A stretch of DNA of 64,000 nt from a bacterium (GTDB lineage Bacteria; Armatimonadota; Zipacnadia; Zipacnadales; Zipacnadaceae), in NCBI GenBank assembly GCA_030615605.1, contig JAUWYY010000001.1, positions 62,001-126,000 on the forward strand, written 5' to 3'. The position numbers and the translations under genes are program-made. The notes under the pieces are model-generated. The model did not search any database and was not told the DNA's origin. It worked only from the letters and a program-made list of their open reading frames with translations. The stretch's first letter is position 1, and every line of letters starts with the position of its first letter. Below, piece by piece: positions 47,642 through 56,856 of this stretch.

Positions 47642-49162
47642 TTAGCTGCCGGGCTCTTGCTGATCTGTACGATGGCTTCCCAAGGCGTCTCCAATGGCGT
47701 ACACCTTCGTTCTGTAGCAGTAAACCGTCCGATCCGGGCCAATAGCTGGTGAGCTGATAACTGGCTCGCCGGCCTCCCTATACCACCAAGACGCAGCCGT
47801 CTCCTTGGTTGACTCGGGGATAGCATAGATCCATCGCTGGGTTCCGTCTGGATTGAGACTGTAGAGGTACAGTCCCTCATCCTCTTCAGAGAAAACAGTC
47901 AGGTAGATGTTCCCCGCACCATCCACGGCGGGGGCCGTCGTCATCTCACCAGGCATTTCGTGTTCCCATAACAGTTCGCCGTCGTGGTTAAGAGCATACA
48001 GCATGTGATAGTGGTCGAGAGGCTCGTTCCTGCCACCCTCCGTTGGGTATTCGCCGTTATGGAAAAGAGCGTCCAGCATATGACGGAGCTCAAGAAGCCC
48101 GTTCCTGTTACCCTCCGTTGGGTACCTGACGGAGGACGGCAGGTCGGCTTCGCCGACATAGATACGGTCAGGTGTCATCGCCAAGTGGGCGGCAGAGCGT
48201 CCCCTCAATTCGAACCGCCACTCAACTTCCAGACTCGTTGCACCTACCCGATAGAGTATCCCGCTCCATAAATTCATCAACACATACACTGCATCGTGTT
48301 TCTGACTTACTGCGAGTCCCACGTTGTTGCCGGCATCCTCGAACGCAGCCAGCTGGCCGGTGCTCCCGTCGGGCCGGACGACATGGAGGATCCCTCTGTC
48401 GAGACAGTAAAGCCACACGCCGTTCGCATCTTCTCCAAGTGCCAGCTTCAGCCGGCCACCCGGGCCGTATTTCGATTTGATCGGGTACTCCTCAAGCGTG
48501 TGGCCCTCCGGCGACATGACTACTAATCGGAATTCTTCGACTTTGAAGTCAGATACGGAAGAGCTGCAAAAGTAGATACGGTCCTGTGTGTCCACGACGG
48601 GCGCGCAGTGCAGCAATCCCACCTTCCTCTTCCAGACAACGTTCCCGTCCCGATCCAGGGCATAAAGGAAGTTGACGGAGGGTATAGGTAAAGGAAAGTC
48701 GCTCCCGTGCTTGATGACTGGGACCACTACGGTACCGTCCGATAGCAACGCCAAACGGCAAAGCCCTGCTGGGCCCAAACTCGCGGAAAGCTCACGAGTC
48801 CAGCGAAACGTCCCGTCCGGCTTTATGCAGAATACAGACCACGGGGTTGCCAGCATGCAGTCGCCCTGGCGCGAGACAACCGGAGCGGTCTCCTGATCGA
48901 AGAAGCCGGGGACCATATTCTCGTCTCCCAACGCGCTTGATTCCCACTTGAGCTTGGGAGAAGCCGGCCCAACGAGCACAACATGACCAGTGTTGGCTGC
49001 GTCCGCGCGGAAGAGGGGCCATGGTTGGAGCGATCCCCCCAACTGCACGCTTCCTGCCTTCTGTCCTGGCGCTCTGCAGCCCACTGTCAAACAGGCGCCA
49101 CTGATGCACGCGGCCAGAACGATGCAAGCAACAGCAGAAAATCCTGGTGTACGACTAGACAT
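47642..49162 (-). CDS. Secreted or lipid-anchored beta-propeller protein
   Basis: A 506-residue protein of PQQ-like blades ('LYALDRDGNVVWKRKV', 'LYSLNPDGTQRWIYAI', 'AIGPDRTVYCY'). The N-terminus has a hydrophobic signal ending LTVGC, a possible lipobox. The DNA at 47976-48125 is an imperfect tandem duplication with a 75-bp period. It encodes 25-residue units beginning PTEG.RN and containing HML.AL.H.GE. GGAGGC precedes the ATG. It is unrelated in its N-terminus to the propeller at 2989-4968. Function unknown. Confidence 0.82.
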   Translation of the reverse strand: MSSRTPGFSAVACIVLAACISGACLTVGCRAPGQKAGSVQLGGSLQPWPLFRADAANTGHVVLVGPASPKLKWESSALGDENMVPGFFDQETAPVVSRQGDCMLATPWSVFCIKPDGTFRWTRELSASLGPAGLCRLALLSDGTVVVPVIKHGSDFPLPIPSVNFLYALDRDGNVVWKRKVGLLHCAPVVDTQDRIYFCSSSVSDFKVEEFRLVVMSPEGHTLEEYPIKSKYGPGGRLKLALGEDANGVWLYCLDRGILHVVRPDGSTGQLAAFEDAGNNVGLAVSQKHDAVYVLMNLWSGILYRVGATSLEVEWRFELRGRSAAHLAMTPDRIYVGEADLPSSVRYPTEGNRNGLLELRHMLDALFHNGEYPTEGGRNEPLDHYHMLYALNHDGELLWEHEMPGEMTTAPAVDGAGNIYLTVFSEEDEGLYLYSLNPDGTQRWIYAIPESTKETAASWWYREAGEPVISSPAIGPDRTVYCYRTKVYAIGDALGSHRTDQQEPGS

Positions 49163-49195
49163 GATCTTGCCTCCCAGGCCTCAAAGACAGATGTT

Positions 49196-50593
49196 CTACT
49201 GCTGACCACCCACCACCAATTCGGCTATGCGCAGGTGGGGGCCACCCGTGTCTACTGGCACGCCCTGGCCGCCTTTGCCGCAGGTGCCGCCGTTGCGCAG
49301 CTCCATCTGGCTGCCGACGGCGGTCACTGCCTGCAGAGTCTCCAGAGTCATCCCGGAGATATTGACATTGCGATAGTGCTGGCCGAGCTGGCCATTCTCG
49401 ATGGCGTAGGCTTCTTCAACGTTGCAAGTGAACTGGCCGCGGGCAGTAAAGACGTACCCCCATTGGCCACCCTTCAGATAGAGACCGTGGTCAATGTCGG
49501 CGATCATCTCGTCCAGGCTGGCCGCGCCCGGCTCAATGAAAGTATTGCTCATCCGCACTAGCGGCGAGGACTGGTAGCCGCCGGCCCGTCCTGCGCCGTT
49601 GGGCTTGACACTGAAGCGGGCCGCAGTCTCCAGGTTGTGCAGGAACCCCTGCAGGACTCCGTCTTCGACCAGCAGATGCCGCTGGGCCGGTACACCTTCG
49701 TGATCGTACTGGTAGGAACCGTTGGCCCCGGCCAATGTCGGGTCGTCAACGATGGTGATTATGGGTGCGGCAACCTGCTCTCCAATTCTACCTTTAACAA
49801 TGGAATTGCCCGCCCAGACGGCATCGGCCTCGCAATTGTGGCCGAAGGCTTCGTGAACCAGCAGTCCGCAGATCTTTGGCCCTACGATGACCTCGAATTT
49901 GCCGGCTGGAGGTGGGGCCGCGCTCAGCAGCTCAAGTGCTCGCCGCGCGACGCCTCCAGCGAACTCGTCAGGATCGGTTTCTTCGATAAGCTCATAGCCG
50001 GCAGCATTAGCCTTGTAGTTAGCAGCCTGCTGACGGACATTGTCTTCCTGAGTTGTGACGACTACGCCAATGCGGCTTCGTACCGACTCGTATTCTATGT
50101 AGCTGCCGAAAGTATTGCCCATATACATCTGCGCGGCGCTGTCGGCGTACGAGGCGACAGTATTGACTATTCGCTCTGGGTCCTGCTCGCGGGCGACCTT
50201 CTCGAATTCGAAAGCTGTGGTGACTCGGTCATCCAGGGGAATGTCAGCCGGTTTTATTTGATAGGTGGTGCTGACTTTGGCATCGGTCGGCTCAACTTCG
50301 GCGACCACACCACGTTCGGTTACGCTACTGCTGGCAGCGCGCGCCATGGTGACAGCGTCGTCCACGCACTGCTCCAAGGCTGCACCACTAATTCTGTTGA
50401 TTGACGCAAAGCCCCAGGCCCCGTCTACCAGCACGCGCAAGCCTGCCCCCTTGACCAGAGAGTGTGATATCTTGTCGGCCCGTCCGTCCTCCACCTTAAC
50501 GGCGGTCTGGCTGCCTTCGGCTATCCGCAGATCAGCAAATTCGGCTCCTTTGCGTTTTGCCTGCTCGACTGTCCTCTCAATAAGCTCTCTCAT
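49196..50593 (-). CDS. tldD: TldD-type metalloprotease
   Basis: A 465-residue member of the TldD/PmbA family. The zinc site is the HEAFGHNCEAD motif near residue 260, and the conserved GAGRAGGYQSSPLVRMSNTFIEPG and terminal GTCGKGGQGVPVDTGGPHLRI blocks are present. In E. coli TldD works with TldE to remove peptides (microcin leader, CcdA). No TldE/PmbA partner is next to it. It has its own promoter and stands alone. Confidence 0.93.
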   Translation of the reverse strand: MRELIERTVEQAKRKGAEFADLRIAEGSQTAVKVEDGRADKISHSLVKGAGLRVLVDGAWGFASINRISGAALEQCVDDAVTMARAASSSVTERGVVAEVEPTDAKVSTTYQIKPADIPLDDRVTTAFEFEKVAREQDPERIVNTVASYADSAAQMYMGNTFGSYIEYESVRSRIGVVVTTQEDNVRQQAANYKANAAGYELIEETDPDEFAGGVARRALELLSAAPPPAGKFEVIVGPKICGLLVHEAFGHNCEADAVWAGNSIVKGRIGEQVAAPIITIVDDPTLAGANGSYQYDHEGVPAQRHLLVEDGVLQGFLHNLETAARFSVKPNGAGRAGGYQSSPLVRMSNTFIEPGAASLDEMIADIDHGLYLKGGQWGYVFTARGQFTCNVEEAYAIENGQLGQHYRNVNISGMTLETLQAVTAVGSQMELRNGGTCGKGGQGVPVDTGGPHLRIAELVVGGQQ

Positions 50594-50691
50594 TGCCTAA
50601 GTCCTCGTCGCTGCCTTAATGGTCGTGAGATGCCCGCTTTTGCTAATTGTGTCTTACTTGACTTACCCGCCAGAGGCGGAGTTGCCAGCCT

Positions 50692-50720
50692 ATTGTACAA
50701 TAGTTTGGCCGGGGCTGCAA
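50692..50720 (-). promoter_or_regulatory. Sigma-70 promoter for tldD
   Basis: On the minus strand TTGCAG (50720-50715), a 17-nt spacer and TACAAT (50697-50692), about 100 bp upstream of tldD. Confidence 0.65.
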
Positions 50721-50751
50721 AAAGAAGGCTGGCGAGGGTCGGGCGGAGAGC

Positions 50752-51381
50752 CTATTCGTTATCTGAGGCGATGTCGTTGAGGATAGCTGGCAGGTCCCGG
50801 GCAAAGGCGCGTAGCGCCTGGCCGCGATGGCTGGCATCATTCTTCTCCTGGCTGCTCATTTGGGCGAAGGTCTGCTGGGTCGGCGGATAAAGGAAAACCG
50901 GGTCATAGCCGAAGCCGCCTTCGCCCTGGGGCTGTGCGATTATGATACCGTCTACGCGCCCCTGCCATGTTCCCAGCATCTCGCCGTGGAGATCAGCCAG
51001 AGCGGTCACACATACAAAATAGGCGGCGCGCTGCTCGCCGGTCAGGTCTTTCATCTCCTCCAGTAGCCATCCGATGCGCTCAGCATCGCTGTCGGCAACC
51101 CGACTGGAGCGGATGCCCGGTGCTCCGTCCAGGGCTGGCACGACCAGGCCACTGTCGTCGGCGACCGCCAGATAGCCATTGGCGCAGGCAGCCGTGGCAG
51201 CTTTGTGCTGGGCGTTGCCGGCGAAGGTATCATATGGTTCGCTGAGGTGGGGAGAACTGGGCAGGTCGGCAAGCGAGATTACTTGCAGCGGCACTGCTGT
51301 CAGCAGTCCTCGGATTTCGGCAACCTTACCGGGATTCTCGGAGGCGACCAGCAAGACCTCAGGCCGCGAAACGCCGCTCAT
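50752..51381 (-). CDS. rdgB: XTP/dITP diphosphatase (RdgB/HAM1)
   Basis: Removes deaminated purine nucleotides such as dITP and XTP. The 209-residue protein has VLLVASENPGKVAEI, DTFAGNAQHKA, VADDSGLVVPALDGAPGI and the C-terminal GEGGFGYDPVF...SSQEKNDASHRGQAL block. ATG 51381 gives a normal 9-nt spacing from AGGAG; the ATG at 51390 touches it. It follows rph, the usual order in many bacteria. Confidence 0.95.
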   Translation of the reverse strand: MSGVSRPEVLLVASENPGKVAEIRGLLTAVPLQVISLADLPSSPHLSEPYDTFAGNAQHKAATAACANGYLAVADDSGLVVPALDGAPGIRSSRVADSDAERIGWLLEEMKDLTGEQRAAYFVCVTALADLHGEMLGTWQGRVDGIIIAQPQGEGGFGYDPVFLYPPTQQTFAQMSSQEKNDASHRGQALRAFARDLPAILNDIASDNE

Positions 51382-51465
51382 CCGATCCATCTCCTGTCTG
51401 CAATATCTGCCTGTGGGCTATTGTGTGCCGGCGTAAACGCCCTACCTCGGCAAGTGAGCGGGACA

Positions 51466-52194
51466 CTACTTGTTCAGGTCGGCCAGGGCTTCTTTCTGCT
51501 GACTGAACACTTTTGATAGTCCCTCGCGGCCCATGGCTATCATCTGGTCCGCCTGTTTGACGGTAAATGGTGCGCCCTCCGCGGTAGCTTGCAACTCGAC
51601 GAGATTGCCGGCGGCGGTCATAACCAGATTCATGTCCACCGAGGCGCGGCTGTCCTCCTCGTAGCATAGGTCGAGCAGGAGTTCTCCGGAGACCAGGCCC
51701 ACTGAAACTGCTGCTACCTGATCACGCAGCGGCCAGCTCTTTATTTGGTTTCTCTCGCGCAAGTAGCTGCAGGCTTGAACCAAAGCGACGTAAGCGGCAG
51801 TGATTGCTGCTGTGCGGGTGCCACCGTCCGCCTGGAGGACGTCGCAGTCAAGCTGGATGGTGCGCTCGCCCAGAGCATTCAGATCCACCACCGCTCGCAG
51901 CGACCGTCCGATGAGCCGTTCAATCTCCTGGGTGCGCCCGGTGCGGTAGCCACGCTTGGACTCCCGCCGCGAGCGTTCTTTGGTTGCGCGGGGCAGCATT
52001 CCGTAGTCAGCCGTCACCCAGCCCTGCTGGCTGTCAACCAACCAGCGGGGTACCCGGCCTTCAACAGTTGCCGTGCAGTAGACGATAGTATCGCCCATCT
52101 GAATGCGGCAAGAGCCCTCGGCATACTTGTTTACATCTCGCGTGATAGTCAGGTCACGCAGGTCCTTGTTGTCCCGTCCATCAATGCGCAGCAA
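51466..52194 (-). CDS. rph: Ribonuclease PH
   Basis: A phosphorolytic 3'-5' exonuclease that trims tRNA 3' ends. The 242-residue protein shows MLRIDGRDNKDLRDLTI, VTADYGMLPRATKERSRRE, GRTQEIERLIGRSLRAVVD, LDCDVLQADGGTRTAAI (phosphate and metal site) and VDMNLVMTAAGNLVELQATAEG. The start is a TTG preceded by AAGGAGG. It is followed by rdgB and preceded by the amidase gene. Confidence 0.96.
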   Translation of the reverse strand: MLRIDGRDNKDLRDLTITRDVNKYAEGSCRIQMGDTIVYCTATVEGRVPRWLVDSQQGWVTADYGMLPRATKERSRRESKRGYRTGRTQEIERLIGRSLRAVVDLNALGERTIQLDCDVLQADGGTRTAAITAAYVALVQACSYLRERNQIKSWPLRDQVAAVSVGLVSGELLLDLCYEEDSRASVDMNLVMTAAGNLVELQATAEGAPFTVKQADQMIAMGREGLSKVFSQQKEALADLNK

Positions 52195-52238
52195 AGCTAT
52201 TCAGCCTCCTTTTGAACTATCGGCAAGTCGGCGCGAGG

Positions 52239-53933
52239 TTATTGTGCGGCTTTGTTGGTTGCATTCTCTTCATTCACCGTTGTCTGGATAGTTGGCATAT
52301 CTGGCCGGCCCTCGAAGTACTGGCGCAGCCCGCGAACTACCGCCTCGGCGGCGGCTGCCCGCACCTCCGGTTTGGATAGTAGCTGTTCTTCTTGTTGATG
52401 ATTCAAGTACATGAGTTCAACCAACACTGACGGGATTTCATTCTCGCGAATCACCACAAAACGGGCTTGCCGCACCCCGTTGTCTTTTCGTCCCAGCGCC
52501 TCCAGAAGCTGCTGCTGGAGAATAACCGCCAGCATATTGCTCTGGGGCGTATAGTAATATGTCTCGGTGCCCCAGTTGGTATCCGGTCGGGGCATAGCGT
52601 TGCAGTGAATACTCACAAAGGCGTCCACGGCTAGCTGGCGAGCGAACTTGGCTCGGTCAAAGAGCCCCACGAAGACGTCGCAGTCGCGAGTCAATATAGC
52701 GGTGCAGTCCTGGGCAGCCAGCCTCTGGGCTATCCGCATGGCCACATCCAGATTTACATCCTTCTCCAGCAGCTTTCGGCCGCGGGCGCCAGAGTCTTTG
52801 CCTCCGTGACCCGGGTCTATCATTATCAGTTTATCACAAAGCCGGGCCTTTTGGAAGGACAGCCTCACCTGCCAGGCCTGTTGGGTATCTGTTTTCTCAA
52901 TATCAAAGCGCATCAGCTTGTCGAGGTACACCTCGATTATCACCCCATCATCGGCGGCTAGGGCCTCGACGCCCTTGATGATTTCCCCCCGGCCTCGCTG
53001 GCGGGGTATCTGCTGAGTTATACGAGCATCTCTTAGGTGGAGCCGTATCCGCCAGGGCTGAGCCAGCACCTCGTAATCCAGCTCTGCTGGCAAAGACAAA
53101 TCCGCCTGGACTACCGTGGCCTGGTTGTTAGTTTGATATATCCGTATCCGTTCAAGCTGGGGATAACGGATTGGCAGTTCCGGCTCGTCGCCTTCGAACT
53201 TTCCGACAATAAGTGATCCTCCACGGCCGTCAGCGCGGGGCAGCCACGTCACCTGCTGCTCCTCCTTGAGGTCTATAACATAACGGGCAATCGGAGGCCG
53301 GTCGGAGAACTGCCCCCAGCGCAGCCGCCACACCCCACATTGGCCGATGTAGCGCCGCCCGCTCGGTGAATGCGGCCTGGCTCCGTGGATGTTGAGGTAG
53401 GCGCGGTAGGGGTCGTCGAGATACTTGACCTCGCCAATGACCAACCCGTTTGTCTCCAGTTCTATGGCAAAACCTTCGTCATTCCCGCGAATCACTGGCT
53501 GGCTCATTGGCACCGTTACGTAAAACCGGATGAGCTCCTTGTTGGCCGAAAGCTCGCCGCCCAGAGCTTCAACGATGGGGGGAAGGGGAGCGACCAGCAC
53601 TCCACCTGCAACCGATGTCAGCGCGGGCAGGGACACTTCTTGCCCATCCTGCCAGAAGTGGGCGACGCCCACTTCCCACTGAAGCTGCTGGCCGTTCGGG
53701 GCCGTGGCGGTCAAGCGTCCCTGTTCGGGTTGCCAGTTGATCTCGGCACCCAGCGCCCGCGCCACGGCATCTACCGGCCCCCAAAGCAAGTTGTTTTCTA
53801 CACAAGGGGCGGGTGGGCCGGTTACTTGCTGACCGGCTACCTGCAGGTAGACCTCGGCAGGAGCATCGGCGACCGAGATTCGAACGGCAATGATTAACAG
53901 GGTTGCTGCAAGTAGAGTATGTTTAAGCTGCAT
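52239..53933 (-). CDS. N-acetylmuramoyl-L-alanine amidase with Cu-amine-oxidase-N and AMIN domains
   Basis: A secreted peptidoglycan hydrolase of about 564 residues. After the signal peptide (MQLKHTLLAATLLIIAV) comes a copper-amine-oxidase-N-like domain (GPPAPCVENNLLWGPVDAVARAL), an AMIN-type region, and a C-terminal amidase_3 domain with the zinc site IMIDPGHGGKDSGA, a second ligand in SIHCNAMP, and VLVELMYLNHQQEE. This combination is common in Firmicutes and Armatimonadota. ATG 53933 was chosen because it lies below the promoter and starts a normal signal peptide; an ATG at 53969 overlaps the -10 box. Confidence 0.92.
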   Translation of the reverse strand: MQLKHTLLAATLLIIAVRISVADAPAEVYLQVAGQQVTGPPAPCVENNLLWGPVDAVARALGAEINWQPEQGRLTATAPNGQQLQWEVGVAHFWQDGQEVSLPALTSVAGGVLVAPLPPIVEALGGELSANKELIRFYVTVPMSQPVIRGNDEGFAIELETNGLVIGEVKYLDDPYRAYLNIHGARPHSPSGRRYIGQCGVWRLRWGQFSDRPPIARYVIDLKEEQQVTWLPRADGRGGSLIVGKFEGDEPELPIRYPQLERIRIYQTNNQATVVQADLSLPAELDYEVLAQPWRIRLHLRDARITQQIPRQRGRGEIIKGVEALAADDGVIIEVYLDKLMRFDIEKTDTQQAWQVRLSFQKARLCDKLIMIDPGHGGKDSGARGRKLLEKDVNLDVAMRIAQRLAAQDCTAILTRDCDVFVGLFDRAKFARQLAVDAFVSIHCNAMPRPDTNWGTETYYYTPQSNMLAVILQQQLLEALGRKDNGVRQARFVVIRENEIPSVLVELMYLNHQQEEQLLSKPEVRAAAAEAVVRGLRQYFEGRPDMPTIQTTVNEENATNKAAQ

Positions 53934-53967
53934 TGTTTGCTGTTGCCTTGCACTGTTGATGTATGCC

Positions 53968-53997
53968 ATTATAAGGCGTTCGGGCTAAACTAGGCAA
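53968..53997 (-). promoter_or_regulatory. Promoter of amidase gene
   Basis: On the minus strand TTGCCT (53997-53992), an 18-nt spacer and TATAAT (53973-53968), 35 bp before the chosen start. Confidence 0.65.
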
Positions 53998-54076
53998 GCG
54001 GGAAGGCTAGCTGGGGAGAATGGAGCTACAAGCGGGTTGCCTTTGTTGGAGACATTGGGCAAACCAGCAAATTCCG

Positions 54077-54697
54077 TTAGGGCTCCCAGAGGTTCACAGT
54101 GTTGGTCAGCGTCGCAGACGGCTTGATACGCTTGGCATTGCCCGCGCAGAACGCAAAATTGCTGGCCTGGTTATGACGAGCCGCGACATACTGCGGCAGA
54201 TTACCCCAGGAGGCTCGCCAGCCGTAGGAATGGGGCTGCGCCAGGTCAAAAAACAGTATGGTCTCGCAGGGTTGAGGTATCTGGGTTGATCGCAGCGACG
54301 CCCCCGGATATCCGCCGATCATCGCAACGTCGAGGTTGATACCGTAGCTATGCGTCACAGAGTTGGTGTAGGCCGGGCCTGCAGTGGGGTTCTCGTCAGC
54401 GGGGCACAGATAAATCTGCTGGCTGCCGATATAGGGAAGCAGCAGAAGATCCCAGCAGTTCTTCTGGGTGCTATTAGGTATCTCAATCAGAGCAGGGGGC
54501 AAGCGCCCGTCGTAATCGTCGGTGTACAATTGACTGGCCAGGGCCAGATGGCGCACGTTGGCCAGGCAACTGACGGCTTCAGCGGACTTTACAGCCCGCT
54601 CGAAGACCGGCAGCAGCATAGCAGCGAGAATCAGAATGATACTGATTACCACTACCATTTCGATGAGCGTGAAGCCTGCGCGCAGCTTGCGATGCAC
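54077..54697 (-). CDS. Type IV pilin-like (pseudopilin) protein
   Basis: A 206-residue pseudopilin with the prepilin peptidase site RAGFTLIEMVVVISIILILAAMLLPVF, where cleavage precedes Phe. The body resembles H-X9-DG-type prepilins (ALASQLYTDDYDGRLPPALI, SYGINLDVAMIGGYP). The expected motif is H-X9-AG here (HNQASNFAFCAG), a degenerate form. The GTG start has GGGGG upstream. No pilus assembly operon adjoins; the PilC-like gene at 59015 is the nearest related function. Confidence 0.85.
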   Translation of the reverse strand: MHRKLRAGFTLIEMVVVISIILILAAMLLPVFERAVKSAEAVSCLANVRHLALASQLYTDDYDGRLPPALIEIPNSTQKNCWDLLLLPYIGSQQIYLCPADENPTAGPAYTNSVTHSYGINLDVAMIGGYPGASLRSTQIPQPCETILFFDLAQPHSYGWRASWGNLPQYVAARHNQASNFAFCAGNAKRIKPSATLTNTVNLWEP

Positions 54698-54805
54698 TAT
54701 GCCCCCTAATCCAATGGGATCGCAGCTCCCAGGGTGGCGCTGGCTAATTGTCTGTGTTTTTAGGCGTACGCTAGCAATTACTTATGCGGTTGCACTACGG
54801 GCTGG

Positions 54806-55240
54806 TCAGTCTGGTTCCTCGGGCTGTTTGAGCTCCACAGTCACCGTGGCAGTTCCCCCCTGTCGCGTCACTCCTAGATGGAAGACGCAGCTCTCGCCGG
54901 CTTTAAGGTCTTCCACCACCACCATGTTCGTGCCCCGAATGCTACCGTGTGAATCGTGAAGTGTGACATGCACCTCCACGCCTTCGACGGCAACCTCGCC
55001 GGTGTTCTGCAGCTCACCCACCACCCATACCTTGGTCTTCACGTCATCCACGTACCAACGGTGTTTGCGCACCTGAACGGCATCTATGCTGATAGTGGTG
55101 CGTGGACCTCCGCAGCCCGATATGGCCAGCCCCGCTTGCACTGCTAGAAGAAGTAATAGAACTACTGTGTTTGTGGAGGTGCGTATTGCCGACGACCGGG
55201 ATGTTTGGGCTGGTTGTGGCGACCCTGAGAAGGGGTTCAT
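54806..55240 (-). CDS. Lipoprotein-like protein with FxLYD-type domain
   Basis: A 144-residue exported protein. The signal segment TVVLLLLLAVQAGLAISGC looks like a lipobox (LAISGC), and the C-terminal part is an FxLYD-like beta domain (VWVVGELQNTGEVAVEGVEVHVTL, AGESCVFHLGV). The ATG at 55240 overlaps the stop of the upstream gene (ATGA). A longer frame from 55486 covers that gene and is rejected. Function unknown; probably an envelope protein paired with the small membrane protein. Confidence 0.75.
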   Translation of the reverse strand: MNPFSGSPQPAQTSRSSAIRTSTNTVVLLLLLAVQAGLAISGCGGPRTTISIDAVQVRKHRWYVDDVKTKVWVVGELQNTGEVAVEGVEVHVTLHDSHGSIRGTNMVVVEDLKAGESCVFHLGVTRQGGTATVTVELKQPEEPD

Positions 55241-55551
55241 TCTTGCTGGCTGCGGCGGCTCGAAGAGGTCCGGCCCAGTGGTCGGCGCACTCCCCGGGAA
55301 GGTGGCTGTTGCGGATAGGGCTCTGTCTCGGAACCGGGCGTTGACGGCTGGCGCCGAGATAAACTGCGTTGCTGGTGGCGACTGATTCCAGTAACGATTA
55401 TCACGCTCAGCAGGATGATGATCATCAGCAGGCAGCCATCGGTCACCGACATCTCTCCGTAGCCGAGTAACTCTTCTCCCACCCATCGTACCAGAACAAT
55501 GCCAGGAAAGAATAACACAAGACCGAGAATTATGCCCCAGACTACTCGCAT
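55237..55551 (-). CDS. Small membrane protein
   Basis: A 104-residue protein with helices at about residues 4-21 and 39-58 and a basic, Ser/Arg/Pro-rich cytoplasmic tail. No family recognised. GAGGTAA precedes the ATG. Its stop overlaps the next start as ATGA, so the two genes are coupled. Confidence 0.7.
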   Translation of the reverse strand: MRVVWGIILGLVLFFPGIVLVRWVGEELLGYGEMSVTDGCLLMIIILLSVIIVTGISRHQQRSLSRRQPSTPGSETEPYPQQPPSRGVRRPLGRTSSSRRSQQE

Positions 55552-55606
55552 TTGCGGTTACCTCATCTCATGCTGCAGCGTGTAGTGTAACGTTTTGGCC
55601 GATTAC

Positions 55607-56839
55607 TTACCATAATAGATTCTCCAGCGCTCGCGCCACGGCCAGATGCCCCATCCCGCTTAATGATACGTTATCCTGGTAGTTATCTGCAACGCCGTGC
55701 TCGCTGTGAGCCAGTACCGAAGCCGTCCGCACCACTGCGCAGTCGGTGAGCGCGGCAACCTGCTCAGCGGCGCGCGCCAGTCGCCAACTGTCTTTGCCCT
55801 GCACCTGGGCAAATCCGACCAGATCGGGCCGGTGGACAAAGGGCGCCGGCGTAACCACCACCGTTAGCGCCGCCAACTCGTCCTGGACTAGCTCCACCAG
55901 TTGCTGAAACTGGCGCCGAAACTCCAGCGTCGGCATATCTGTAAGCCCAGCCTCGGTCCCGTAAGCGATAATGAGCAAATCTACCGATTGGAAGTCGCTG
56001 AGTCTTTCGCGAAGTTCAGTTAAGTTGTCCAGCCTGACGCTGTTGGCAGCCAGCACTCGGACAGTTTCGTAGGCGCCCCGTTGTTTGAGTTGCTTGATGA
56101 ACAGGTCCACCCAGGTGGGTTGAGGTAGATCGCTTGAACTGCCTGCTGAGACGGCGAAGCGGTCGCCTAACACGCCCACAACGATATCTGTTTGCTGCTG
56201 CAGGCAGTAGCGGCGAAACAGATCCATCGAGTATGGCTTAACCAACGCTGGTTGCCAGCGAGCTAGAGCCATGATGCTCGTCCAGGTATCCACCGCGGTG
56301 CTTTCTGCCTCTTCATCACCGTAGACTTCTACCTCGCGCAGGTAGAGGCAGTTATCGCCACCTTCGCCCCCGGTCCAGGTGTCGTGCATACTTATCTTGA
56401 TATAACGGGCCGGGCGAGGATGGGAGGGAAACGAGTGGATCAGCGGCTGGATGCGGTCAGGTGGAAAGTAGTACTCGCGCAGTTGCGTGAAGTCTTTTGC
56501 ATCCTGCGAAATCCACACGGTAATGTACCGCGTGTTGCCATTTAGGCTGTTGTAGACAGCGATATTGGTTAGCTGGTATACCCCACCCAGATCAATTATC
56601 ACCTCTTTAGGGAACTGCGCGGAGTTGTCTGTGGCAAAACAGGCGGGGGGCTGGTCGCTATCATTTTGGCTGTCGACCAGGCCGGTCCAGCCGGGCCGCA
56701 GTTCGGTAGTGCACAGATAAGGTTTGCCTGCGGCCAGATTACGCTCAGCCGCGGCACCCGTCCCAGCACCAATCAGTCCCAGGACACCCGCCAACACTGC
56801 CAGCTTGTGACAGCGAGGCAATAACCTCAAGTCGCTCAC
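55607..56839 (-). CDS. Discoidin-domain protein with degenerate SGNH-hydrolase fold
   Basis: A 410-residue exported protein with a signal peptide ending GAAAERN, an F5/8 type C (discoidin) domain at about residues 40-175 (PKEVIIDLGGVYQLTNIAVYN...RYIKISMHD), and a C-terminal SGNH/GDSL-like domain (IVVGVLGDRFAVSAG, LLIIAYGTEAG, DNVSLSGMGHLAVA). The GDS nucleophile position reads GDR and the GxND block reads YGTE, so serine esterase activity is doubtful although the D..H pair remains. It may bind cell-wall or capsule sugars. Confidence 0.82.
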   Translation of the reverse strand: MSDLRLLPRCHKLAVLAGVLGLIGAGTGAAAERNLAAGKPYLCTTELRPGWTGLVDSQNDSDQPPACFATDNSAQFPKEVIIDLGGVYQLTNIAVYNSLNGNTRYITVWISQDAKDFTQLREYYFPPDRIQPLIHSFPSHPRPARYIKISMHDTWTGGEGGDNCLYLREVEVYGDEEAESTAVDTWTSIMALARWQPALVKPYSMDLFRRYCLQQQTDIVVGVLGDRFAVSAGSSSDLPQPTWVDLFIKQLKQRGAYETVRVLAANSVRLDNLTELRERLSDFQSVDLLIIAYGTEAGLTDMPTLEFRRQFQQLVELVQDELAALTVVVTPAPFVHRPDLVGFAQVQGKDSWRLARAAEQVAALTDCAVVRTASVLAHSEHGVADNYQDNVSLSGMGHLAVARALENLLW

Positions 56840-56856
56840 CCCACAGGTCTGCTGTG

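Noticed and set aside
54806-55486. A 226-codon version of the lipoprotein
   Set aside because: The first 82 codons run through another gene (55237-55551) in a different frame and have low-complexity composition. The ATG at 55240 overlaps the stop of that gene as ATGA, and a normal signal peptide follows.
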